A DNA stretch of 6,430 bases from the NCBI GenBank assembly GCA_020630045.1, contig JAHDCE010000007.1, forward strand, positions 15,315 to 21,744, written 5' to 3'. The translations under genes were made by a program, and so were the position numbers. How positions within the stretch are numbered: position 1 is the stretch's first letter; every line of letters starts with the position of its first letter. The notes beneath the pieces are model-generated. The model saw nothing but the letters and a program-made list of their open reading frames with translations, did no database searches and had not been told where the DNA came from. This DNA is from Saprospiraceae bacterium (lineage in GTDB: Bacteria > Bacteroidota > Bacteroidia > Chitinophagales > Saprospiraceae). Below, in pieces: positions 1-6,365 of the stretch.

Positions 1-466
1 GGATACCATGTATGGAATATCAAGACGATATTTCAAAATGCCGATAGACACCATCAAAATAAGAAACGGATTAGAAGACAATACCCTAAAAGTCGGTCAA
101 TTGTTACACATTGGTTGGATGAGTTTGGGAGGGATAGAAAACAATACGGCGCTTACACTACAAGAGCGCATGAGGATGGAGTTTTATAAATCAAAAAACG
201 CCAAGAGAAGCTACAAGGCACAAGGAAAAACCAACTGGGACAAAGACTCCGGAAAAGAAGGCTGGTTTGTATTGCATCGCCATGCAAAAAAAGGGAGCTT
301 GGTTAGAATTGAAGACTTTCAAGGCAATGTGATTTTTGCTCAGGTCGTCGATAAACTCCCCGCCAATTATCCCCCGGATGTCATCGCTTTCGTATCCAAG
401 GATATTGCCAAATATCTAAAAGAATACAACAAACAATTTTTTATTAAAATCGAGTATTTTAAATAG
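1..466 (+). CDS. LysM / double-psi-beta-barrel-like cell-wall protein, 3' part only
   Basis: This is the C-terminal part of a probable peptidoglycan-binding protein; its 5' end lies outside the window. The reading frame is open from base 2 and reads D-T-M-Y-G-I-S-R-R-Y, the usual opening of a LysM motif, followed by NGLEDNTLKVGQLLHI (LysM end, to about base 115). The ATG at 8 therefore lies inside a domain and is not the start. A polar, charged linker (about 120-258) leads to a C-terminal domain (260-463) reading GWFVLHRHAKKGSLVRI, then VVDKLP, VIAFVSKDIAKYL and a final IEYF. This order matches the RlpA-like double-psi beta-barrel tail found in LysM proteins of Bacteroidota. LysM domains bind N-acetylglucosamine in peptidoglycan, so the protein probably acts in the periplasm. 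The barrel domain's activity is unknown. I see no catalytic residues I could assign. LysM is confident and the barrel call is moderate. Confidence 0.85.
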   Translation, partial: DTMYGISRRYFKMPIDTIKIRNGLEDNTLKVGQLLHIGWMSLGGIENNTALTLQERMRMEFYKSKNAKRSYKAQGKTNWDKDSGKEGWFVLHRHAKKGSLVRIEDFQGNVIFAQVVDKLPANYPPDVIAFVSKDIAKYLKEYNKQFFIKIEYFK

Positions 467-486
467 ATGTTATCACGATTTTTTTT
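446..486 (+). terminator. Weak possible terminator after the LysM gene
   Basis: A 7-bp inverted repeat, AAAATCG (446-452) and CGATTTT (476-482), spans the stop codon of the LysM gene and runs into eight consecutive T residues (479-486). The T tract after the repeat suits an intrinsic terminator. However, the stem is short and AT-rich and the loop is 23 bases, so folding would be weak. The T-rich stretch could equally be part of a promoter for the next gene. Confidence 0.25.
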
Positions 487-514
487 GTATTTTTAAGAAT
501 AAATCCAAGCCTAA

Positions 515-1123
515 TTGAATCCTTACAAACATTCTGAAATTTCCGTCAAAAAAAGAGGTGGATGTATTGAAGATTATTATCAAATACATTCATTCTTAGA
601 TTCCACCAAGGAACTTTGCAGTGATAACCGACATCGGATATTACATAATTTATGGGGCATTCGTCGAGTCGTTATTCCAATATTTGGAAATGTCATTACC
701 AATAGTGATGGTAAGCAAATAAATGTCAAAGACCTTTGTGAACAAGACCATATTCTCCCGGATTATAGAAACAAATTCATTCCTACATTATCGGATTTTG
801 TCAATTCAATTCAAATAAAAAACAAGGAATTATCTTTTATTGACGAAGTCTTGAAAACTTATGAATCCGAACCTGATATTTGTCAATTGCTACTTTCTCC
901 CCTAGCCCTAACAGGTTCGATAAAATCTTTATTAATCACGCATAATGCTTGGTTTGTTTTTGAAATAATTCCTAGGATTTTCAAGCAAAAAATAAAATTG
1001 ACAAACGATATTCCTTCTCCGGATATTATTTTTCAAAATATGGATTTTAAAAACTGGATGGACAATGGAATGGCTTTTCCGCCAAGTGCAAAAAAAATAG
1101 AAGAAAAGGCATCGATTTATTAG
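515..1123 (+). CDS. DUF6915-type protein of unknown function, TTG start
   Basis: This is a 202-residue cytosolic protein without a signal peptide or membrane segment. Residues 1-98 match my memory of the DUF6915 pattern: NPYKH at the N-terminus, GG (15-16), EDY (19-21), H25, D29, D37-x-RHR (39-41), H44, GI (48-49), FG (57-58), NSDG (63-66), EQDH (76-79) and FIPTLSDF (88-95). The family has no function known to me. Residues about 99-202 form an added, mostly helical and hydrophobic half that includes SPLALTGS (128-135) and ITHNAWFVFEIIPRIF (141-156). The start is TTG: a TAA stop in the same frame lies at 512-514, no in-frame ATG precedes the conserved region, and NPYKH falls where family members begin. 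It sits 48 bases after the LysM gene and 48 before the next gene. It is AT-rich (17/60 G+C at 541-600). Family call is fairly confident; role unknown. Confidence 0.8.
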   Translation: MNPYKHSEISVKKRGGCIEDYYQIHSFLDSTKELCSDNRHRILHNLWGIRRVVIPIFGNVITNSDGKQINVKDLCEQDHILPDYRNKFIPTLSDFVNSIQIKNKELSFIDEVLKTYESEPDICQLLLSPLALTGSIKSLLITHNAWFVFEIIPRIFKQKIKLTNDIPSPDIIFQNMDFKNWMDNGMAFPPSAKKIEEKASIY

Positions 1124-1171
1124 CGTTTTTCTTGAGTTCATCAAAATTAACAAAAAACACTTTCAGCAAAT

Positions 1172-1930
1172 ATGGGAGACTGGAACACATTACACTTATT
1201 TGATTTTGACAAGTTCAAAACAAAAATTGTTCCGCAACTTTCAAATATTGAATACCTAGAACAAGCAACTAATAATCAGACATTTAAATCATTCAGGCGT
1301 TTTCCGAATAAAAAAGAATTGCTACAAGTAGTAGACTGTGTAAATCAATTTGATATTGACTTTAGAAAACACCCGAACATGTATGATAAAAACATTTATA
1401 CACGAAAAGAAAATGAAACGAACTATCAAGTAGAGCTAAGGGTAAACAAACATGAAGAAAACTATCAACGACAATTGATAAACGAAATAGACATCTTGTC
1501 TATCATCATTCAGATTAAGTGTTTTGAACATTGCGCATTTTACAATCCTCATTTCATATTAGGTCGTAGAATTTTCAGCAGTGCTCTAGATTTTAAATCC
1601 AATAGTATTGCAGAAGAAATTTGTCATAAAATCATAGATCAAGAATTAATGTTTTACAATTGTGGGGTAAATCAAATCATCAATTGGATCTCAAACGAAG
1701 AACTACAACTATTGTATCTCGACATTGAAAATATATTACCGAAAAAACCTGAGGATGAGGATTACATTAAAGGATTTAAAACATTTGTAGATATCGCATA
1801 TAAAAACAAACTTGGGTTTATTACTCTAAGCAATATTAACGAAGATGTCATTAAGATGATTAAGAATAATCAATCAGTATCAATCGACCCTGTTCTCATT
1901 CAAAATTCACAAGGGTTAATTGAAGGATAA
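1172..1930 (+). CDS. Hypothetical protein (MGDWNT N-terminus), possible immunity-type protein
   Basis: I do not recognise a named family for this 252-residue protein. It lacks a signal peptide or membrane helix and should be cytosolic. Its opening, MGDWNTLHLFDFDKF, resembles the start (MG-x-WNT-x-x-LFD) of uncharacterised Bacteroidota proteins that I loosely associate with toxin-immunity gene clusters; this is recollection, not a search result. The middle has a hydrophobic segment IDILSIIIQIKCFEHC (106-121) followed by NPHFILGRRIFSSALDF (125-141). The C-terminal half contains NWISNEELQLLYLDIENILP (171-190) and a run suggesting alternating helices and strands. Five cysteines (56, 117, 121, 151, 164) form no recognisable metal site. 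The ATG at 1172 is preceded by an A-rich leader without Shine-Dalgarno, normal for the phylum. The gene is strongly AT-rich (17/60 at 1201-1260). The following gene starts 11 bases after its stop, so they are probably cotranscribed. Confidence 0.8.
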   Translation: MGDWNTLHLFDFDKFKTKIVPQLSNIEYLEQATNNQTFKSFRRFPNKKELLQVVDCVNQFDIDFRKHPNMYDKNIYTRKENETNYQVELRVNKHEENYQRQLINEIDILSIIIQIKCFEHCAFYNPHFILGRRIFSSALDFKSNSIAEEICHKIIDQELMFYNCGVNQIINWISNEELQLLYLDIENILPKKPEDEDYIKGFKTFVDIAYKNKLGFITLSNINEDVIKMIKNNQSVSIDPVLIQNSQGLIEG

Positions 1931-1941
1931 AAAATTTAAAA

Positions 1942-2916
1942 ATGAAATACGGCGTTCATAAAATTTGGTTTTACTATACAGACGAGTGGTATGCGACAGA
2001 TGACAATTTAGCTCCTCAAATCGGGGTATTCGACACGTTGGAAGAAGCGGAGGCCGCCAAAGAAGCATACGAGATAAAGGCAATAAAAAATATGGGATCT
2101 TATGATTACATCAGAGACCTAACCGGCTTTTTTGACCATAAAAACCACCGCGACGTTTCAAATGAATTGTTGGAATACGGCAAGCAGCAGGGCTGGCACG
2201 ATAGCATCCGAAAAAGAGAAGGACATGGCGGATTTGTTTATTATGAAATGGGACTTCCCCAACGTGCGACACCTGACCAATTAAAAGAAATCATTAGAAT
2301 TTCAGGTGCTTATTTTTGTAAAATCATTAAATATGAAGACGTAAAAAAAATCTCTTATATCAAATTCAATCATGAATTTTGGGGCACCAAAATATTCCGA
2401 ATCATGCAAGAAGATGGAATATTAGAAGCACGAAATCCATATATCTCAGGAGAAAAGCAAAAGGGAAAATATTATGTTCAAAAACCGCCGAAAGGAAGAA
2501 AATCGGCGTCCATCAAAGATGTGGATATAGCACTCCAAAATGTCGTAGCGTTATCATTGCGATATATGAATTTGAATCCGGAATATCATTGGCTTGGAAA
2601 AAAATATTTTACGGATTGGTCGGACTCCCCCATCACCCTCAAGGCATATATCAATGGCAATCCCAATATTTTGTTACACAAAGAGAAAGTTGATACCAAA
2701 AATATCAAAAGACTGACCTCAAGACTGAAAAAACAAAAGTCCACTATCCAATTGCAAGAAGGAGACAGTTACTTATCAGTTTCCTTAAAACATGTAAAAG
2801 CCATACTAGGTTTTTTTGATTTGCTGAAAGTCAAGCCTTTCGAAATATTCGAAGTTTATAAGGAAGTCAATGGAAAGAGTGTCGTTACCTATATGCCGGA
2901 AAGTGGTACTTTTTAG
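1942..2916 (+). CDS. Hypothetical protein, 324 aa, mosaic base composition
   Basis: I do not recognise this protein's function. It has no signal peptide or membrane segment. Residues 1-50 look like a small beta-beta-alpha unit: KIWFYYTDEWYA, then IGVFDTLEEAEAAKEAYEIK, where a strand turns into an Ala/Glu-rich helix. This style opens many uncharacterised Bacteroidota proteins. Residues 50-112 are polar and include an aromatic, glycine-rich patch REGHGGFVYYEMG (92-104). Residues 113-324 form a lysine-rich second part with WLGKKYFTDW (217-226) and an amphipathic stretch near 281-300. The ATG follows the previous stop by 11 A/T bases, an operon-like spacing. Composition changes abruptly inside the gene: 28-29 of 60 bases are G+C on 2161-2280, but 13 of 60 on 2281-2340 and 17 of 60 on 2341-2400. 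This suggests a joined-domain or mosaic history. The reading frame is intact. The gene is confident and the role unknown. Confidence 0.8.
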   Translation: MKYGVHKIWFYYTDEWYATDDNLAPQIGVFDTLEEAEAAKEAYEIKAIKNMGSYDYIRDLTGFFDHKNHRDVSNELLEYGKQQGWHDSIRKREGHGGFVYYEMGLPQRATPDQLKEIIRISGAYFCKIIKYEDVKKISYIKFNHEFWGTKIFRIMQEDGILEARNPYISGEKQKGKYYVQKPPKGRKSASIKDVDIALQNVVALSLRYMNLNPEYHWLGKKYFTDWSDSPITLKAYINGNPNILLHKEKVDTKNIKRLTSRLKKQKSTIQLQEGDSYLSVSLKHVKAILGFFDLLKVKPFEIFEVYKEVNGKSVVTYMPESGTF

Positions 2917-2941
2917 ACCATTTTAACCTGTAAAAACCACT
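2902..2941 (+). other. Imperfect inverted repeat across the 2916 stop codon
   Basis: AGTGGT (2902-2907), a two-base bulge and TTTT (2910-2913) can pair with AAAA (2932-2935) and ACCACT (2936-2941), giving a 10-bp bulged stem with an 18-base loop over the end of the gene. It could help end transcription or protect the 3' end. No T tract follows it, so it is not a typical intrinsic terminator. Confidence 0.25.
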
Positions 2942-2995
2942 CCAATCCCGAACTTAGTGTTAAAAATACAATTTCACACGCAAGATTTAGAACAC

Positions 2996-3030
2996 TTGTT
3001 CAATATTGCCGATCCACATTCGTACATTTG
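2996..3030 (+). promoter_or_regulatory. Bacteroidota-type promoter for the secreted beta-propeller gene
   Basis: TACATTTG at 3023-3030 matches the Bacteroidota -7 consensus TAnnTTTG at every fixed position. It lies 36 bases before the ATG at 3067, a normal leader length. A TTG at 2996-2998 is the best -33 candidate, with 24 bases between the two, slightly more than the usual 17-23. A second TTG at 3006-3008 is too close at 14 bases. The gap of 150 bases before the gene and the change in gene type also argue for an independent promoter here. The -7 box is convincing; the -33 element is weak. Confidence 0.6.
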
Positions 3031-3066
3031 CCCCATAAATTAACAAACAAACTTTAGCATTTTATC

Positions 3067-5079
3067 ATGAATAAGATTATCTACACCCTTGGGTTGGTAC
3101 TATTGTGCCAAACCTTTTCTTTTTCACAAGCTACTTTTTCCTGGTCAAGACTTATCGAATCAGGAAATTTGGAATACCCATATGATATGGTAACCGACGG
3201 ATCCGGCAATCTTTACATAGCGGGTAGAACCGACGGGACGGCATCAACATCTACGGCAATTGTCAAAAAGATAAGCGCTGACGGAACCTCCGAGATATGG
3301 TCTACCAACGTATGTACCGGGCAAGCGTTAGGAATTGCATTGGATGCATCAGGCAATGTATTTGTCACCGGTCATAGTACAGGAGGTCTTGCTATTCCCT
3401 TGGGATCATCAGCATTCCAAACCTCTCTTTCCGGAAGTAGCGACGCCTTTGTCGCCAAATTAAACGGATCCGACGGTTCATTGATGGACGGCACCTATTT
3501 CGGAGGGACAGCGGATGAAAACCAACCCGCCTTCCCCGGATTTTCAGGAAGGAACCACAGTTCCGAACCGCTCAAACTGGGAATGGACATTGATGGTTCA
3601 GGTAACATATTTATTTCGGGATTTACCGAATCCGCTGATCTACCTGGCAGACTTAACAATTTTGAGTCCAGTCCTTCTAGCGGATATTTGGAATGGAGCG
3701 GATTCGTCGCTAAAATCCCTAGCAACCTTTCCTCCGTCACTTCTACCTATGTAGGAGGTGGATATAATGACTGGGTGGCTGATGTAGAAGTAGTAGGAAC
3801 GGATGTTTATGTGGTCGGGAACAGTTATTCGCATTCGGACAACTTCAGTTTCGGCATGACAGGATTCGATACCGCTCATGACGATTTCACATACAAGTAC
3901 GCTGGCTTCGTCATCAAATTCAACAACAATCTAGGTTTCTTAAATGGAACTTACTTAGGTGGAGCGACCAATACCGGTGCTACCGATCCAGAACACGTAT
4001 TCGCTCGCAGTTTGGTTTCTGACGGAACCAATATTTATGTGGTCGGAGATATCGGAGGTGGACACCCGGAAGATTTTTTCACCGCCGGCTCTTATCAAGT
4101 AGGAAGGTCTGTTGTCAGAAACATTTTCTTCTCTAAATTGAGTGGTGATTTAAGTACAAATATGTATTCGGGATACATCGGAGGTGAGTCTACAAGCTAC
4201 GGCACCACCCTCATCCAAAAAGACGGACATATATTCCTAGGAGGAAGCACTAATGAAGGCCCGGGTACATCTTCTAATATTTTCCCCACCACTACGGATG
4301 CCTTCCAAGGGACCATCGGAGGAGGAGATGATTTTGTACTCTGCCAATTCAGCTCGGATGGAACGACATTGGAATTTTCATCCTTCTTAGGCGGATTCCA
4401 AGATGAGTATGTTTTGAGTATCGACGAAGGTTCTATCAAAGGCGTGGGCGCCACTCACAGTCCGGCTTCGGCGTTCCCGATGCCTATCTCTGCAGATGCG
4501 ACCAATGATGATTCTTGGATTGCCTTTTCATTTTCATCAAATGTCGATCCTTTCCCGGTAGAGCTGACACACTTCACCGCTAAACCTGTCGGTCAAACGG
4601 TACAATTGGATTGGTCTACGGCTTCGGAATTGAATAATAAAGGGTTTGAAATCGAGCATAGTTCAGACGGACGGACTTTCAAGCAAATCGGATGGGTAAA
4701 GGGTAATGGAAATACGGCCGCTACTTCAACTTATGAGTTCGTAGATAACCAACCGAATCGAGGTATTAATTATTACAGATTGAAACAATTGGACTTTGAT
4801 GATGTATCTGAATACTCAAAAGTCGTTTCCGTTTTATTCAATAGCAAAGAATTGGAAATCAATATCCGTCCTAATCCTGCAACCGATGTCCTAGTGATTG
4901 AGGTTCCCGAAAACTGGAACGATTCATTCAGCGCTTCGCTTACTGATATGACAGGAAATCGAATTTTGACAACAATGAACGAAACTGAACTTGAAATTTC
5001 TTCACTTCCCCGAGGCGTTTATATATTGCGTTTCGAATCGAAAGGAAATATCATTTCTAAAAAATTGATATTGAAATAG
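3067..5079 (+). CDS. Secreted SBBP-type beta-propeller protein with T9SS type A sorting domain
   Basis: This 670-residue protein is exported across the inner membrane by Sec and then sent to the cell surface or medium by the type IX system. Residues 1-20 form a signal peptide (hydrophobic IIYTLGLVLL, then SFS before Q21). Seven beta-propeller repeats follow, each with a D-x-S/G-G-N-hydrophobic-G core, near 39-55, 88-104, 171-187, 236-253, 313-329, 379-395 and 448-463. Between them lie F-V-x-K-hydrophobic strands and Y-x-GG turns (for example DAFVAKLN, TYFGG), as in the SBBP (beta-propeller) family. Seven repeats suggest one closed seven-bladed propeller. PFPVELTHFTAK at about 495 opens a fibronectin-like domain (GFEIEHSSDGRTF, INYYRLKQLDFD), common before T9SS tails. 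Residues about 594-670 are the sorting domain: RPNPATD (601-607), LPRGVYILR, and a final KKLILK. Its substrate or partner is unknown. It has its own promoter and terminator. Its composition is richer in G+C than its neighbours. Confidence 0.93.
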   Translation: MNKIIYTLGLVLLCQTFSFSQATFSWSRLIESGNLEYPYDMVTDGSGNLYIAGRTDGTASTSTAIVKKISADGTSEIWSTNVCTGQALGIALDASGNVFVTGHSTGGLAIPLGSSAFQTSLSGSSDAFVAKLNGSDGSLMDGTYFGGTADENQPAFPGFSGRNHSSEPLKLGMDIDGSGNIFISGFTESADLPGRLNNFESSPSSGYLEWSGFVAKIPSNLSSVTSTYVGGGYNDWVADVEVVGTDVYVVGNSYSHSDNFSFGMTGFDTAHDDFTYKYAGFVIKFNNNLGFLNGTYLGGATNTGATDPEHVFARSLVSDGTNIYVVGDIGGGHPEDFFTAGSYQVGRSVVRNIFFSKLSGDLSTNMYSGYIGGESTSYGTTLIQKDGHIFLGGSTNEGPGTSSNIFPTTTDAFQGTIGGGDDFVLCQFSSDGTTLEFSSFLGGFQDEYVLSIDEGSIKGVGATHSPASAFPMPISADATNDDSWIAFSFSSNVDPFPVELTHFTAKPVGQTVQLDWSTASELNNKGFEIEHSSDGRTFKQIGWVKGNGNTAATSTYEFVDNQPNRGINYYRLKQLDFDDVSEYSKVVSVLFNSKELEINIRPNPATDVLVIEVPENWNDSFSASLTDMTGNRILTTMNETELEISSLPRGVYILRFESKGNIISKKLILK

Positions 5080-5122
5080 AATTCATATTGAATACAATGT
5101 CGATACCGCTCCAAAATTCATA

Positions 5123-5158
5123 AATAAAGCCCGGCTCCCTAAAGAGTCGGGCTTTATT
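5123..5158 (+). terminator. Strong hairpin terminator after the T9SS-secreted protein gene
   Basis: A 15-bp stem is formed by 5123-5137 and 5144-5158 with a 6-base CCTAAA loop. The core AAAGCCCGGCTC pairs with GAGTCGGGCTTT, with one G-U pair. The stem carries A-rich bases on its left side and TTTATT on its right, so it could act in both directions. It begins 43 bases after the stop at 5079. It would separate the secreted-protein gene from the next operon. Hairpins of the form AAAGCCCG-loop-CGGGCTTT are common intrinsic terminators in Bacteroidota. Confidence 0.88.
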
Positions 5159-5180
5159 CTTATATTCAAGAAAAAATAAG

Positions 5181-5957
5181 ATGGACGATGTCACCAAAGA
5201 CAATTTTATCAGCCTACTCCTAGATAAAGAAAACTGTGATTCCATCCTAAAAAGATATGAATCTGAACAAGGAGGAAAATTGCCATTCAGAAATCATATA
5301 AAAAATTTATCCACCGAAGTCCGCCTAGATTTTGAAACAGCTACTTTGTTGAAAAACAAACTATTAACCAAGGGAAAAATAGGAGAAAACATTTTCGAAG
5401 AATTGATTTTCAATCCAACGTTTCCGGAAAAATTATTGTATCAATTACTAGAAGAAAATAAGTTCATTTTATCTCTAGCCCATCGAAAAGGACCGATTGA
5501 TTTTTTATTAAAAATTGCACGAATAGAAGGAAGTCCCAGCGAAGCATTATTGACAATAGGACACCATTATTACGATTCGGAAAAAATTAGTGTTCAACAA
5601 TTCAAATCCTTTCTAGATGAGTTTAGTTCTAGAGAAGAGTTATTCATTTCATTGGCTTATTACATTAAGGAGAAAAACGAGAAACAAGAAATATTCAGTT
5701 TATTCATCAAGGATAATATTGAAATAAGAAACATCCTCGAAGTCTCAATCATCACGAAAGAACTGCTTCACACATCCGACCAAGATTTTATATCAGAAAA
5801 ATTCAAACAAGGGTTTCCCAAATATTTTGTAAGTATTGCAAAGAATATCCATACTCCTATAGAGCTTCTTGAAAAGTTAATGGAAGTCAAGCAAATAAAA
5901 TATGCTTCTATTATTAGGAGCGCGGCTGCTCAAACACTTAGAAAAAAAATGAAATAA
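5181..5957 (+). CDS. All-helical protein with leucine-rich-variant-like repeats
   Basis: This 258-residue protein is predicted to be almost wholly alpha-helical and cytosolic, with no signal peptide. Several segments follow the leucine-rich variant (LRV) pattern, in which N-P-x-T-P is followed by x-x-LL-x-x-L. They are NPTFPEKLLYQLLEEN (78-93), a looser copy HRKGPIDFLLKIA (101-113), and IAKNIHTPIELLEKLMEV (219-236) ending in IIRSAAAQTLRKK (244-256). LRV and related helical-repeat proteins usually serve as protein-binding scaffolds; similar ones occur as immunity proteins, but nothing here fixes the role. The ATG at 5181 is the first in frame after the terminator, with a short A-rich leader (AAGAAAAAATAAG). 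No clear promoter box separates it from the terminator. The cupin gene begins 2 bases after its stop, so the two are probably translated from one transcript. The gene is confident and the repeat assignment is moderate. Confidence 0.78.
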   Translation: MDDVTKDNFISLLLDKENCDSILKRYESEQGGKLPFRNHIKNLSTEVRLDFETATLLKNKLLTKGKIGENIFEELIFNPTFPEKLLYQLLEENKFILSLAHRKGPIDFLLKIARIEGSPSEALLTIGHHYYDSEKISVQQFKSFLDEFSSREELFISLAYYIKEKNEKQEIFSLFIKDNIEIRNILEVSIITKELLHTSDQDFISEKFKQGFPKYFVSIAKNIHTPIELLEKLMEVKQIKYASIIRSAAAQTLRKKMK

Positions 5958-5959
5958 TT

Positions 5960-6325
5960 ATGGAAATTAAAAAGGTAAATCTCAGGGATAAATTCAAAAC
6001 ATTTTCAAATCACTGGACACCTAAAATTGTTGGCGAGTTAAACAACCAACATGTCAAAATTGCGAAATTCAAGGGAGAATTCGTCATGCATCAGCATGAA
6101 AATGAAGACGAGATGTTCTTAGTAACAAAAGGAGTATTGAATATTGAATTTATTGACAAAACGATTGAAATCAAAGCCGGGGAATTTGTTATCATCCCTA
6201 AAGGAGTACAACACAAACCCTATTGTGAAGAAGAAGTGGAGGTTTTGCTTTTCGAACCCACTACCACTGTAAATACAGGAAACCAAATCAATGAATTGAC
6301 GATAAAACGGTTGGAAAAACTATAA
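5960..6325 (+). CDS. Small single-domain cupin, likely metal-binding
   Basis: This 121-residue protein is a monocupin, a six-stranded double-stranded beta-helix of typical length. Cupin motif 1 is seen at 39-58, G-E-F-V-M-H44-Q-H46-x4-E51-x6-G58, and motif 2 at 74-88, G74-x5-P80-K-G82-x2-H85. H44, H46, E51 and H85 are the classic four ligands for Fe, Mn, Zn or Ni. The Asn that often closes motif 2 is Cys89. The enzymatic activity, if any, cannot be told. Such stand-alone cupins include isomerases, dioxygenases and sugar or small-molecule binding proteins. No DNA-binding domain is attached. The start at 5960 lies 2 bases after the previous stop (overlap-like spacing), so coupling with the helical-repeat gene is likely, though a shared job is not shown. 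No terminator is visible after it. The family assignment is very confident. Confidence 0.92.
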   Translation: MEIKKVNLRDKFKTFSNHWTPKIVGELNNQHVKIAKFKGEFVMHQHENEDEMFLVTKGVLNIEFIDKTIEIKAGEFVIIPKGVQHKPYCEEEVEVLLFEPTTTVNTGNQINELTIKRLEKL

Positions 6326-6365
6326 TTGACTATCCGCAGTGACACCATGAGGATAAACAAAATTA

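Noticed and set aside
488..495. TATTTTTA as a -7 promoter box for the DUF6915-type gene
   Set aside because: It matches seven of eight positions only because the region is T-rich, and no TTG lies at the expected -33 distance.
932..1153. Minus-strand frame opposite the end of the DUF6915-type gene
   Set aside because: It reads as Phe/Tyr/Asn/Arg-rich antisense of an AT-rich gene, with no recognisable features.
1520..1555. Cys/His cluster (C117, H120, C121, H127) as a zinc site
   Set aside because: The spacing does not match a known zinc-binding pattern and lies within or beside a hydrophobic helix-like segment.
2379..2693. A 104-codon + strand frame inside the 324-residue gene
   Set aside because: It overlaps completely with the longer frame, which starts just after the preceding gene. 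Its translation shows no domain features.
3067..3129. Lipoprotein signal (Cys14) in the beta-propeller protein
   Set aside because: The residues before the cysteine are V-L-L rather than a small residue at -1, and a standard signal peptidase I site (SFS before Q21) follows. A T9SS tail also explains surface delivery.
3495..3754. Open frames on both strands inside the T9SS-secreted protein gene
   Set aside because: They lie wholly within a gene with clear signal peptide, repeats and sorting domain. Their translations are rich in Pro/Ser/Leu without domain character and are by-products of the repeat-coding sequence.
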